Notes under the pieces: generated by a model | Databases searched by the model: none | What the model saw: the letters and a program-made list of their open reading frames with translations, nothing else | Told to the model about the DNA's origin: nothing | Shown: positions 17,644-25,738 of the stretch, in pieces | Numbering within the stretch: the stretch's first letter is position 1 | Layout of the letters: each line of letters opens with the position of its first letter | Assembly: GCA_947258715.1 (NCBI GenBank) | Contig: CAMYJH010000037.1 | Span: 1 to 54,343 of the forward strand | From: an uncultured Gammaproteobacteria bacterium | Lineage (GTDB): Bacteria; Pseudomonadota; Gammaproteobacteria; HK1 | Direction: 5' to 3' | Length of the DNA stretch: 54,343 bases | Program-made: the position numbers and the translations under genes

Positions 17644-18798
17644 TTACAGACGTTTCGGCTTTAACTCCTTCTCGCTGACCGCTTCGAGACCGCGCGGGAT
17701 GCGCTTCTCGGCGTCGAAGAACGGCGGACTTACGACCTCGGCCGCGTGCTCGTTACCCATGTTGTCGCGGAAGACGACGGCCTCGCCAAGCCAACCGTCC
17801 TGGCCATCGCCCGGCCTATGAAAGCGAACGTATCCGATCCCGGCTTCAAGCGTCGGTGACCAGTCGCCGACCGTCATCCGCCCCACGGCCCGACCGCCCA
17901 CCAGGACCTCGTTACCGATCGCAGGGATCGCCGTCGCGCTCACGAGACCGAACAGCAGACACCCGCGGTCGGCCGACTTCAGCACGTTCCGTCCGACGAA
18001 GCTGGGATTGGCGAAGTCGATTAATGCGCCAAGGCCGGCCTCGAACGGCGTCATGGTGCGATCAATGTCGGTCTTGTTGTCGAGGATCCCGGCCTCGATC
18101 CGGCGCGGCCCCATCGAATCCCCCGCTCCCATCACCAGACCGTACCGCTCGCCGCAAACCATAATGTGGTCCCACAGGGCAAGATGGTCGACGCCCCAAT
18201 GACTGTAGATCTCGAAACCCAGCTCACCGGTGAATCCTGTGCGGCTGATTAGGACCTGCTGGCCGCCCAAATCGAACATTCCGGCGCGAAAGTAGGAGAA
18301 GTCGTCCGGTACCGGCGCGCCCGACGCCGCCGCCAGTACCTCGAACGACCGGGGACCCTGGATCTGAAGCACCCACGATCCCGGGTCGCTCACCTCGACA
18401 TCCATCCCTACCGAGTGGGCCAGGAGCCAGTTCTCGAAATCGCCGTCGGCCTGGATGTACCAAAAGCGATCGTCAGCAAGCCGAATCAGCACCCCGTCCA
18501 TCAAAATCCCGCCGTCGGGCGCACACGCGATGGCGTAGCGGGCGCGCCACGGTTTCAGATCCGCAATCCGACGGCAGAAGACCCGCTCGAGCAAGCTGAC
18601 GGCATCCGGCCCCTCGATGGAGAGCGGCTTTTCCGGCACGTCGTAGAGCACGACGCCGCGGCGCAGCTTCCAGTAGTCGGCCAACGCGTCGGTGCCGAGC
18701 GAAATGGGATAGATCCGGTTGGCGTAAGTCGCAAAAATGACATTGTCGGAACGCCAACGCTCAATGTACGGTGACTCGTCCCGCCGCTTCACGCTCAT
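17644..18798 (-). CDS. GcvT-like aminomethyltransferase / DmdA-type folate-dependent enzyme
   Basis: A 384-residue tetrahydrofolate-binding protein of the GcvT family. The folate-binding core includes LYDVPEKPLSIEGPDAVSLL, WVLQIQGPRSFEVL, the signature SRTGFTGELGFEIY and TPFEAGLGALIDF, followed by the C-terminal barrel (GRAVGRMTVGDWSP). Relatives include glycine-cleavage T-protein, dimethylsulfoniopropionate demethylase DmdA and related demethylases; no other glycine-cleavage genes are nearby, so a stand-alone demethylase is more likely (inference). I chose the ATG at 18798 (MSVKRRDESPY); a longer frame would run into the palindromic repeat. It is preceded by that repeat and by the intact SDR on the same strand, which may form a transcription unit with it. 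Confidence 0.85.
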   Translation of the reverse strand: MSVKRRDESPYIERWRSDNVIFATYANRIYPISLGTDALADYWKLRRGVVLYDVPEKPLSIEGPDAVSLLERVFCRRIADLKPWRARYAIACAPDGGILMDGVLIRLADDRFWYIQADGDFENWLLAHSVGMDVEVSDPGSWVLQIQGPRSFEVLAAASGAPVPDDFSYFRAGMFDLGGQQVLISRTGFTGELGFEIYSHWGVDHLALWDHIMVCGERYGLVMGAGDSMGPRRIEAGILDNKTDIDRTMTPFEAGLGALIDFANPSFVGRNVLKSADRGCLLFGLVSATAIPAIGNEVLVGGRAVGRMTVGDWSPTLEAGIGYVRFHRPGDGQDGWLGEAVVFRDNMGNEHAAEVVSPPFFDAEKRIPRGLEAVSEKELKPKRL

Positions 18799-18867
18799 CC
18801 GAACCACGTCATACGCCTCGGCGTGGACGATCTTCGATTCTGCTCCGTCAGTTTTCAAAGCCAAAAC

Positions 18868-18960
18868 AGGGACATTCAGAGTTCGCAACCCATTGAAACT
18901 AAGTTAACACCGCCGCAGCAAAATTCAAAAATCAACGCCTTACGAACTCTGAATGTCCCC
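18868..18960 (+). repeat. Dispersed palindromic element, type A, full copy
   Basis: 93 bp with a diverged core (CATTGAAACTAAGTTAACAC). It lies between the intact SDR stop (18970) and the GcvT-like start, in the same position relative to this SDR as the 16154 copy is to the other SDR. Confidence 0.9.
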
Positions 18961-18969
18961 ATCCTCGCT

Positions 18970-19707
18970 TCAAGGTCGGCCACCCGCCACGCGGATGTTG
19001 GTGCCGGCAACGAAGGAGGCTTTCTCCGAAAGCAGCCAAAGCACCGCCTCGGCAACCTCCTTCGGTTCAGCGACCCGACCCATGGGGATGCTGGAGGCGC
19101 CCTGCGCCAACAAGTCTCGCTCGGGCATGTCGGTGCGCGTCAGACCCGGGCTCACCGCGTTGACGCGGATACCCTCGCCCGCAACCTCCTGCGAAAGCCC
19201 GATGGTGAAGCTGTTCACGGCCCCCTTTGACACCGAGTACTGAACACCGATCCCCGGGCTGCCGATATACGCGGCACCGGACGAAATGTTGACGATGGCG
19301 CCACCGGTACCCCCGTGTCTCGTCGACATGCGCCGCACGGCTTGCTGGGAACAGGCAATGAGTCCGATGACATTGACGGCGAGGACTTGCTGCAGATCCG
19401 CCAAGTCGAGCGCATCCACGCGTCCGCGGGGGCCGTAGATGCCGGCGTTGTTGACCAGAGCGGTAACCGGTCCGAACTGTTGGTCGACGGTCTCAAAAAG
19501 GCGCCGCACGTCTTCGACTTGCGCAACGTCAGCGGCAACCGCGATTGCGCTGCCGCCGTGTCGCACAATGTCCGCGACCGCGCATTCGGCGGCCTCCTTG
19601 CCGACGCGGTAATTGACGCAAACGAGGTAACCGTTCGCTCCAAGCAAGCGCGCAACTGCTGCGCCGATACCTCTACTCGCGCCGGTAACAATGGCGACTT
19701 CGGCCAT
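18970..19707 (-). CDS. Short-chain dehydrogenase/reductase (intact copy of a duplicated gene)
   Basis: A 245-residue SDR of the FabG type. Cofactor motif TGASRGIGAAVARLLGANG (residues 8-26), VNNAGIYGPRG, catalytic Ser in IVNISSGAAY, catalytic pair in YSVSKGAVNSF, PG motif SPGLTRTDMP, C-terminal NIRVAGGRP. An Asn-Tyr-Arg after strand 2 (VCVNYRVGKEA) suggests NADP(H). It is highly similar along its whole length to the frameshifted copy at 16252-16990, indicating a local duplication that also included the adjacent palindromic element. It precedes the GcvT-like gene on the same strand. Substrate unknown. Confidence 0.92.
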   Translation of the reverse strand: MAEVAIVTGASRGIGAAVARLLGANGYLVCVNYRVGKEAAECAVADIVRHGGSAIAVAADVAQVEDVRRLFETVDQQFGPVTALVNNAGIYGPRGRVDALDLADLQQVLAVNVIGLIACSQQAVRRMSTRHGGTGGAIVNISSGAAYIGSPGIGVQYSVSKGAVNSFTIGLSQEVAGEGIRVNAVSPGLTRTDMPERDLLAQGASSIPMGRVAEPKEVAEAVLWLLSEKASFVAGTNIRVAGGRP

Positions 19708-19747
19708 GCTTTTTCTCCTTTGCTGGAATACTCATCTTTTGTGCAAA

Positions 19748-19770
19748 GGGGACATTGTTCGTCATTCAAT
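19748..19770 (+). repeat. Degenerate left arm of the palindromic element
   Basis: GGGGACATTGTTCGTCATTC matches the left arm with two small deletions. It overlaps a perfect 14-bp palindrome ATGACGTACGTCAT at 19769-19782. Confidence 0.45.
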
Positions 19771-19787
19771 GACGTACGTCATCAGAC

Positions 19788-19817
19788 AAAAAAAAGAGCA
19801 GCGCGAGGGCCGCTCTG
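19788..19817 (-). terminator. Rho-independent terminator of the cytochrome P460 gene
   Basis: On the minus strand, AGAGCGGC CCTCGC GCTGCTCT forms an 8-bp stem (one G-T pair) followed directly by eight T residues. It lies about 35 bases past the stop codon of the P460 gene. Confidence 0.75.
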
Positions 19818-19849
19818 TCATGTCCGGGCGTATGGTTTTTCAGCCTACC

Positions 19850-20350
19850 CTACGGGAATATGGCGGGATCCGTGAAAACCCAGTCTCGATTCTTGACCGG
19901 GGTATGGCAAGAGATGCAAACCTGCGCCCCCTTTTGGAAAGGTGTCTGGTCCGTGCCGACCCAGCGGGCCCAGCCCCAACCATAGCTGTCAGCGTATTTG
20001 CTCGAATCTTTGAACATGAATTCCGCATGAACGAGCTTGCCGGGCGCGGTGGCAGCTTTCCAGTTTTCAAGCTGCGTGTCTTTCCAAACGACTTTGCCGA
20101 GAACCGAGTTGTCGGGCCACGGATTCGTATTCCCCGATCGCGCGGCCCTGACCGCCGTTTCATTACCGAGAATGACCCGAATCGTGTTGTTGTCCGTTCG
20201 GTGTGACACGGCGATGGTCGCCCAGTTTTGCCATCCTTGTGGATACGCTACTCCGTGAGACGGTCCCGGCACGTCGCCTTGCGCACCTGCTTGAGTCATC
20301 GCACCCAACATCAAGATTAAAGACGCCAAGAGTTTACTGATCGTGTTCAT
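19850..20350 (-). CDS. Cytochrome P460 family protein
   Basis: A 166-residue periplasmic c-type cytochrome. A signal peptide (MNTISKLLASLILMLGAMTQ, cut near AGAQ) is followed by the P460 domain, with WQNWATIAVSHRTDNNTIRV, PWPDNSVLGKVVWKD and WGWARWVG, and the heme-attachment site CISCHTP near residue 147. P460 proteins oxidise hydroxylamine or detoxify nitrogen oxides in some bacteria; the Lys crosslink cannot be judged from sequence. It ends in a strong terminator and appears monocistronic. Confidence 0.9.
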   Translation of the reverse strand: MNTISKLLASLILMLGAMTQAGAQGDVPGPSHGVAYPQGWQNWATIAVSHRTDNNTIRVILGNETAVRAARSGNTNPWPDNSVLGKVVWKDTQLENWKAATAPGKLVHAEFMFKDSSKYADSYGWGWARWVGTDQTPFQKGAQVCISCHTPVKNRDWVFTDPAIFP

Positions 20351-20531
20351 TCGATTTGAGCTCCGTCGTTTTTCTGTTCATCTATTGTCAAAGAGGTGCC
20401 GCTATGCCGCATGCCACACGGCGCGCTCTCGAATACGCACAGCAGGCATGCTTCTACCAGAATGCTCCCGAACGCCACGTAGGATTTAAGGGTAAATGAA
20501 TCGGGCTTCGGCAAGCCATATACCTAAAGCT

Positions 20532-20789
20532 TTAGGCAGTGGGCTCCCAGTCTTGGGGAATAATGCGCCGGGATTTTGCCTCGAGTACTTCGACGAAACC
20601 GAGCTGTTCCAGGTCTGCCAGGGCGTCTTTCCAAGAATCTGGATGGTGTTCGTACAGGTGATACATCTGGTCAACTAGAAATCCAGCGCTGCCGTCTGCA
20701 TAGCGAGAAAATTCGGTGTGTTCGATTCGACCTTCGATGCGGCGGACGAACACGTAGGTCTTTCCGATTTCCGGGTTGCCCATAGACAT
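20532..20789 (-). CDS. Small hypothetical protein
   Basis: An 85-residue soluble protein, MSMGNPEIGKTYVFVRRIEG at the start and QDWEPTA at the end, rich in acidic and aromatic residues. I do not recognise a family. The start at 20789 (or the ATG six bases later) is preferred, because the longer frame begins in the palindromic element. No clear ribosome binding site is visible. It may be co-transcribed with the PrpF-family gene, but a palindromic element lies between. Confidence 0.6.
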   Translation of the reverse strand: MSMGNPEIGKTYVFVRRIEGRIEHTEFSRYADGSAGFLVDQMYHLYEHHPDSWKDALADLEQLGFVEVLEAKSRRIIPQDWEPTA

Positions 20790-20802
20790 TAAGAGGCACA
20801 AA

Positions 20803-20912
20803 GGGGACATTCAGAGTTCGCAAGTTATTGATTTTGGGTTTCGCCAGGAGCAGGAGAGGTGCGCCATCGCAACGGATCAAAAATCAATAACTTGCGAACT
20901 CTGAATGTCCCC
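20803..20912 (+). repeat. Dispersed palindromic element, type B, full copy
   Basis: 110 bp. Left arm TTCGCAAGTTATTGATTTT and right arm AAAATCAATAACTTGCGAA match perfectly although both differ from the common form (TTCGTAAG), so paired changes keep the stem. The altered TAA (now CAA) lets a minus-strand frame of the PrpF-family gene read through to a TGA inside the element. Confidence 0.92.
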
Positions 20913-22032
20913 GGCCCCGGCCGCGACCAAGCCTGGCACCTTCGAGGCGGGGACGTAGACGAAGCCCTCGAACAGCCGGCGCTGGGTACGGTAAAGCGTT
21001 GCCGACTCGGCGTGCCAGCCGTCTGCGCGCTTGTTTACCGACGCCGCCAGCGCCATCATTCCTGAGGGGTGCACCAGCCGGATTGCGCGCTGCGACCGCG
21101 CTGCAAACGCTGCCCGTTGCCGGCAGCGCCCGATGGGTGTTGCCATTTGAAACGATGCGAACGACCAGATCACCGCATTGGGCCGCGATCGTCTCCCCGC
21201 TCAAGGTCGGCGCATCCATCGGCCCGCAGACAATGCCGGGCGAGATGGCCGCCGGCTGCTTCGCCATCGCCTCCGGTGAATCGGCGATGCCGGCGCGATA
21301 GCCTGCTTCCCGGCGAAGGGCTTCGAGCCGGTCCATTACCCCACCCATGGCATCGATCTCTTCCGGCAGCTCCGTACCCTCGAGCCCGAGCGCGGACGCA
21401 TCCACGAACACAACCGCCATGGCCACATCCACCACGGAAGCCTCGACTTCTCTTAAGCCCGGCAGATCGAAAACGTCCATCGCCTGGCCGGTTGGCAGCA
21501 GCGCGCCGGTGATCGCCCCGCCTGGCTCGAGGAAGTCGAGCTGCACTTTGGCACCCGGCTCGGCGACCCCGGGCATCACGTAATCCCCGTCCACCGCGGC
21601 GAAACCCTGGTCCAGATCGAAATGGGAGACAATGATCTTTTTCGTATTGGTGTTGTGGATGCGAACCGTCGCTTTGTTCCCCTTAACCTTCACCAGTCCT
21701 TCGTCCACCGCGTACGGCGCCATGGCCGAGGACATGTTCCCGCAGTTGGACGCAAAGCTGACCGAACGGTCGCGCACCCCGATTTGAGCGAAGGTGTAGT
21801 CGATGTCGGCATCGTCGCGGCTCGGCGGCCCGATGACGCATACCTTCGACAGAGACGAGATGCCGCCGCCCATGCCGTTCAGCTGGCGCGCGAAGGGATC
21901 CGGACTGCCTTGGGCGGCCAGAAAAATCTCTGGCCAGAGCGTGCGGTCCGCAGGCAGATCCTGCTGCTTGAAGACGATGGCGTTAGAGGTCCCGCCACGC
22001 ATGAATACGGCTGGAATCTTGAGCTGTTTCAT
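20877..22032 (-). pseudogene. PrpF/LigU-family isomerase, frameshifted near the C-terminus
   Basis: The first frame (MKQLKIPAVFMRGGTSNAIV to GSVCSAVAAR, about 310 residues) is a clear PrpF-family protein (diaminopimelate-epimerase fold), related to methylaconitate isomerase and oxalomesaconate tautomerase. FASNCGNMSSA carries a conserved Cys. After the frame break near 21090-21105 the correct continuation is in another frame: AIRLVHPSGMMALAASV, then LYRTQRRLFEGFVYVP, the family C-terminus, running on into the palindromic element (G-D-I-Q-S-S-Q-V-I-D-F, stop at 20877). If unshifted the protein would be about 385 residues, normal for the family. The break is not in a homopolymer. It may be a true pseudogene or a sequence error. 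Confidence 0.85.
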
Positions 22033-22064
22033 AGCGACGAATCCTCACATATAAAGGGGATGAA

Positions 22065-22170
22065 GGGGACGTTCAGAGTTCGCAAGTTACTGATTTTTTC
22101 ATCAGAGCAGTGCGTCTCTCCCCTTACGGCGAAACTGAAAATCAATAACTTGCGAACTCTGAATGTCCCC
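22065..22170 (+). repeat. Dispersed palindromic element, type B, full copy
   Basis: 106 bp. The arms use the TTCGCAAG variant on the left and CTTGCGAA on the right. It is upstream of the PrpF-family gene (32 bases before its start). Confidence 0.9.
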
Positions 22171-22198
22171 GTTCCCTCTTTCCCATCCGAAGCCGGGA

Positions 22199-22607
22199 CT
22201 ACAACGCCCTGAGCAGGCCGAAAATCAGCAGAAAGCTTGCCGGGAATACCGTAATCATACCCAGCCCATACAAGATGAATATGAACTTGTTGGTATTCGA
22301 GCCAGACAAACCGAAGCCCTTCTCGCCGCTGATCGCGGCAAGAAGCATCGCCAGCGTCGACGCCCGTGCAAAAAAATCATGGGCCATGCGAGCGCCGCAA
22401 GCTGCCACGGTGGTAGCGCAGGCAAATGAATGATTGCCGCAAACGCAATCAGCAAAATGCCTCTCCCCGCACCGCCGGCGTGAAGCAAATGCCAGGCGGC
22501 ATGGTTATTTTTTTCAGTATTACCCGGTAAAGGATCAGTCCACCGACAAGACTAACGCTCAGCACGGCTGAACCGTGCAGTGCAAGATGAACTGGAAAAG
22601 TGCTCAT
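22199..22607 (-). pseudogene. Four-helix membrane protein broken by two homopolymer frameshifts
   Basis: The protein starts MSTFPVHLALHGSAVLSVSL and ends FPASFLLIFGLLRAL but passes through three frames. The first break is at a 7-base A run (T run 22507-22514 on the plus strand), where one more base gives K-K-N-N-H-A-A-W-H; the second is at a 7-base run near 22372-22378, where one more base gives P-M-I-F-F-A-R-A. With both bases added, a continuous 136-residue, four-helix protein results, with no stop codons. I do not recognise the family. Two losses in equal 7-base runs suggest sequence error, or a gene controlled by slippage; decay is also possible. Confidence 0.7.
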
Positions 22608-23040
22608 GAAATGTTTTTCAGTTAACTGATGTTGCTCGATTGTACTTTGCGTCGCGAACGGCGTGCTTCGACCAGCGGCAGCGTCAGGACTCAAGCGACC
22701 CGGTCATATTTCACCTTCAAGTTTTCTAAGACCAAAGGATTGTCCCCGAATCTACAAGGCTTTCGATGGCTTGCATACGGTCAAAGGTCTTCTCTCCGTC
22801 ACCGCATTGGGCTCAGGGATGCGCCCCCGGTATCGCGTGGCGGGCGAGTCCAGTTTGGCGCGGACCATTGTAATGAAATCTGTCGCCGGGATAGGGCCCG
22901 TTCAGAGTTCGTATTCCATCGGAAATAGGTTCAAGCGACAGTCGGTGGTCATAAAAATATAGAATCTCTATCTTCCCATCAGATATTATCCGTTCTCGAA
23001 AGCCTCCGAGTCTTCACCGAATCAACGAGGAATCCCGCGA
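22608..23040. other. Non-coding region with one half element
   Basis: No gene recognised. A half copy of the palindromic element lies at 22894-22916. The 60 bases before 23041 are the likely promoter and leader of the outer-membrane-type protein. Confidence 0.4.
22894..22916 (+). repeat. Half copy of the palindromic element
   Basis: GGGCCCGTTCAGAGTTCGTA resembles the left arm; no right arm follows. Confidence 0.5.
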
Positions 23041-24207
23041 ATGATCATTGATAGAAGGCAACTTTTTCCGCTCCTGCTGCTCGTATGCGCTGCGCTGCTG
23101 CCCCCGGCGACGATGGCCCAGGAGCCAAAGTCCGGAACCATGCAAGGCGCCGGCGGCGGGCACCAGATGTCCATGCGCGGCGACGGACATGGCGGCATGT
23201 CGATGGAGATGATGCGCGCCGATAGTCATGCGCCCCTCGGTGTAATGGGCGCGGACACCATGATGAAGGGCATGTGGATGCTGAGCTATCGCTACATGCG
23301 CATGGAGATGGACGGGAACCTGATCGGCAACGACAGCGTCTCGCCGGAGCAGATTGTGACCACGGTGCCGAACCGATTTTTCGGTCTGCCCGGCCAGCCG
23401 CCGACACTGCGCGTCGTTCCGACCGAGATGACCACCGATATGCACATGTTCGGCGCCATGTACGCGCCGACGGACCGGATTACGCTGATGGCTATGTTTC
23501 CCTACCTCGACCGGTCCATGGATCACGTGACCTTCCAAGGGCCCGCGGGCACCACCCGTCTAGGCACCTTCACGACCGAAGCGAGCGGACTCGGCGACAT
23601 CAAGCTGATGGGACTGTTTCGTGCCTGGGAGTCCGGCGTACACAAGGTGCACTTCAACGCAGGCCTCAGTTTGCCCACGGGCAGCATCGATGAAGAGGAC
23701 GGCGTGCTCGCGCCGACCGGAGCAAGACCGAACCTGCGGCTGCCTTATCCCATGCAGCTCGGCTCCGGCACCTTCGACCTGATGCCCGGCATCACCTACA
23801 AGGGCCGTTCCGGCGACGTCGGCTGGGGGGCGCAGTACATGGGCACGGTGCGTCTCGGCGACAACGACGAGGGATACACCCTAGGCGATATTCACCAGAT
23901 ATCAGGATGGGCCAGCTACAGCTTTAAACCGGCGTACAGTGTGTCGCTGCGAGGGACGGCTTTTACGAAGGACGACATCGACAGCATCGACCCGCAGATC
24001 GTGGCGCCGGTGCAAACCGCCGACCCGGATTTCCAGGGCGGCGATCGCTTCGACCTCGGCATTGGTCTCAACCTGGCCGGCCAGAGCGGGCAGTGGCGCG
24101 GCGTCCGCGCCGCAGTGGAGTTCATACTGCCGGTCTACCAGGATCTGAACGGTCCGCAAATGGAGGCGGACTGGGCGATCACGGCGGGGGCCAAATTCAT
24201 GTTCTAG
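23041..24207 (+). CDS. Met/His-rich outer-membrane-type protein (putative transporter)
   Basis: A 388-residue exported protein. A signal peptide (cut near TMAQ) is followed by a Gly/His/Met-rich linker (residues 30-75, for example GGGHQMSMRGDGHGGMSMEM) and then a beta-strand-rich region ending AGAKFMF with a terminal Phe, as expected for outer-membrane barrels. Conserved-looking blocks include MFGAMYAPTDRITLMAMFPY and GDIKLMGLFRAWESG, like the transporter-type proteins annotated near copper genes (phenol-degradation MetA-like family). The Met/His stretch suggests metal binding. It is convergent with the downstream cytochrome c gene. Confidence 0.8.
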   Translation: MIIDRRQLFPLLLLVCAALLPPATMAQEPKSGTMQGAGGGHQMSMRGDGHGGMSMEMMRADSHAPLGVMGADTMMKGMWMLSYRYMRMEMDGNLIGNDSVSPEQIVTTVPNRFFGLPGQPPTLRVVPTEMTTDMHMFGAMYAPTDRITLMAMFPYLDRSMDHVTFQGPAGTTRLGTFTTEASGLGDIKLMGLFRAWESGVHKVHFNAGLSLPTGSIDEEDGVLAPTGARPNLRLPYPMQLGSGTFDLMPGITYKGRSGDVGWGAQYMGTVRLGDNDEGYTLGDIHQISGWASYSFKPAYSVSLRGTAFTKDDIDSIDPQIVAPVQTADPDFQGGDRFDLGIGLNLAGQSGQWRGVRAAVEFILPVYQDLNGPQMEADWAITAGAKFMF

Positions 24208-24295
24208 CCCGCTGAGGCTTTATGGATGGGACCAGAGTCGGCTGATTCCGGCTGCGTTTGCCGCTTCCAGGATAATAAATCGGTCGAGTCTGAAA

Positions 24296-24802
24296 TCATT
24301 GAGCGTAACGCTTCCGCGCCTGGTCATTGATATTGTCTTGATAACTTCGGATGTCCGCAGGCCAGGTGCTCTTGATGAAGGAGAGAACCGCGCGAATATC
24401 CGCATCGCTCAACACTTCCGCAAAGGCAGGCATGTTGGACTCGTACGTGCCGCTGACCACCGCGCCGGTGCCATACTTGGTGATCTTGATCAGCATCTCA
24501 TCGGGGTGGTGCCAGGTATGGCCGCTCGCATCGTGGGGCGAGGCCGGAAGGCGGTCGTCCGCACCCCGCTTTCGCCAATCGGGCTGACCCTCGAGGCGGT
24601 CACCATGACAAGCGGCGCACTGAGCCGAATACACCGCGGCGCCCCGCCGCACGGTTTCCGGATCGTCGGGCGTAAGCGCGCCCGCCGGGGAGACCCCGGA
24701 CGGATCGAAAAAATACACCAGCAGGCCGACCCCGATTACCGCCGCGGCAAGGACAGCGCCGAACTTTAGCGCCATTACATTCGCGCGAGGCTTCATCGAC
24801 AT
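24296..24802 (-). CDS. Membrane-anchored mono-heme cytochrome c
   Basis: A 168-residue protein with one N-terminal membrane anchor (about 10-30) and one class I cytochrome c domain. The heme site is CAACHGD near residue 61, and the axial Met is probably in SNMPAFAEVLSD near residue 123. The segment HTWHHPDEMLIKITKYGTG resembles cytochromes that accompany copper or oxidase genes. It is convergent with the Met/His-rich outer-membrane-type gene. The electron partner is unknown. Confidence 0.9.
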   Translation of the reverse strand: MSMKPRANVMALKFGAVLAAAVIGVGLLVYFFDPSGVSPAGALTPDDPETVRRGAAVYSAQCAACHGDRLEGQPDWRKRGADDRLPASPHDASGHTWHHPDEMLIKITKYGTGAVVSGTYESNMPAFAEVLSDADIRAVLSFIKSTWPADIRSYQDNINDQARKRYAQ

Positions 24803-24961
24803 AGTTTCTCTGTCACGGCTGCCTTTCCTGCAAATCGATCGAGTCTCAGCCCACTGCTAAATTGAGATTTCCTGCTATAAAGGAAAGTTCCCGACTAGCT
24901 CGCAGGCGGTTGCAGTCATGCGTACCGTCTCTTCGAGCTTCACGCCCTCGGAGCGGAGCGA

Positions 24962-25053
24962 GGGGACATTCAGAGTTCGTAAGCCTCTGAAATTACATTC
25001 AAATGACTGCCACAGGCCCGAAAATCAGCAGCCTGCGAACTCCGAATGTCCCC
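24962..25053 (+). repeat. Dispersed palindromic element, type A, full copy
   Basis: 92 bp, diverged on the right (CCTGCGAACTCCGAATGTCC). It lies about 95 bases upstream of the SYLF gene. Confidence 0.9.
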
Positions 25054-25148
25054 ATCCCCGCGCCGGACGTACGACCATATCCCAATTGATTCGAAATTTG
25101 CGACACGTAATATCCGTGCTTTTGCAAGAAGACAATTGGAGAGCGCTC

Positions 25149-25712
25149 ATGATTAGACAAACGTTGTTCGGCATTTTTCTGGCGCTGGCGGTCGCATACC
25201 CGGGCCAAAGCGCCACCGCAGACGAACAGGGCAAGACCCCTGCAGCGCAGCTGAGCCGCGATGCGCACGCCGCGCTGAAGAAACTATACACGCGCGCGCC
25301 GTTCGCGAAATCTATCGGCCCTGATGCGCACGCGATCCTGGTCTTTCCCAAGGTGACAAAGGCCGGCCTCGTGATCGGCGGACAGTTCGGCGAGGGAACG
25401 CTCATCAAGGGCGGCAAGACCGTCGACTATTACAACACCACGGGCGCGTCGTACGGCCTGCAGGCGGGCGTGCAGCAGTATGGCTACGCAATGTTCTTCA
25501 TGAATGAGAAAGCACTACGCCAGATCGACAAGGCCGAGGGCTTCGAAGTCGGCGTCGGACCCAGCGTGGTCTTGGTTGACGAAGGCATGGCGAAGCAGCA
25601 CACGACCACGACGCTGAAGGACGACATCTACGCCTTCGTATTCGGTCAGAAGGGCCTTATGGCCGGCCTCGGCATCCAGGGTAACAAGATTACCAAGATC
25701 AACCCGAAGTAG
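25149..25712 (+). CDS. SYLF (Ysc84-like) lipid-binding domain protein
   Basis: A 187-residue exported protein with a signal peptide (MIRQTLFGIFLALAVAYPG, cut near SATA). The SYLF/Ysc84 domain covers almost all the rest: AHAILVFPKVTKAGLVIGG, GASYGLQAGVQQYGYAMFF and the conserved end AFVFGQKGLMAGLGIQGNKI. The family binds lipids in eukaryotes, and bacterial versions are periplasmic or lipoprotein-like; the function is not settled. The start at 25149 is chosen for the signal peptide; an upstream frame passes through the palindromic element. It is convergent with the porin, with 26 bases between the stops. Confidence 0.88.
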   Translation: MIRQTLFGIFLALAVAYPGQSATADEQGKTPAAQLSRDAHAALKKLYTRAPFAKSIGPDAHAILVFPKVTKAGLVIGGQFGEGTLIKGGKTVDYYNTTGASYGLQAGVQQYGYAMFFMNEKALRQIDKAEGFEVGVGPSVVLVDEGMAKQHTTTTLKDDIYAFVFGQKGLMAGLGIQGNKITKINPK

Positions 25713-25738
25713 GGAAAAGGGGCCGCACTCCCTCAAGA

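Noticed and set aside
19769..19782. 14-bp palindrome ATGACGTACGTCAT as an operator
   Set aside because: It lies downstream of the P460 gene and overlaps a worn repeat arm; there is no promoter context.
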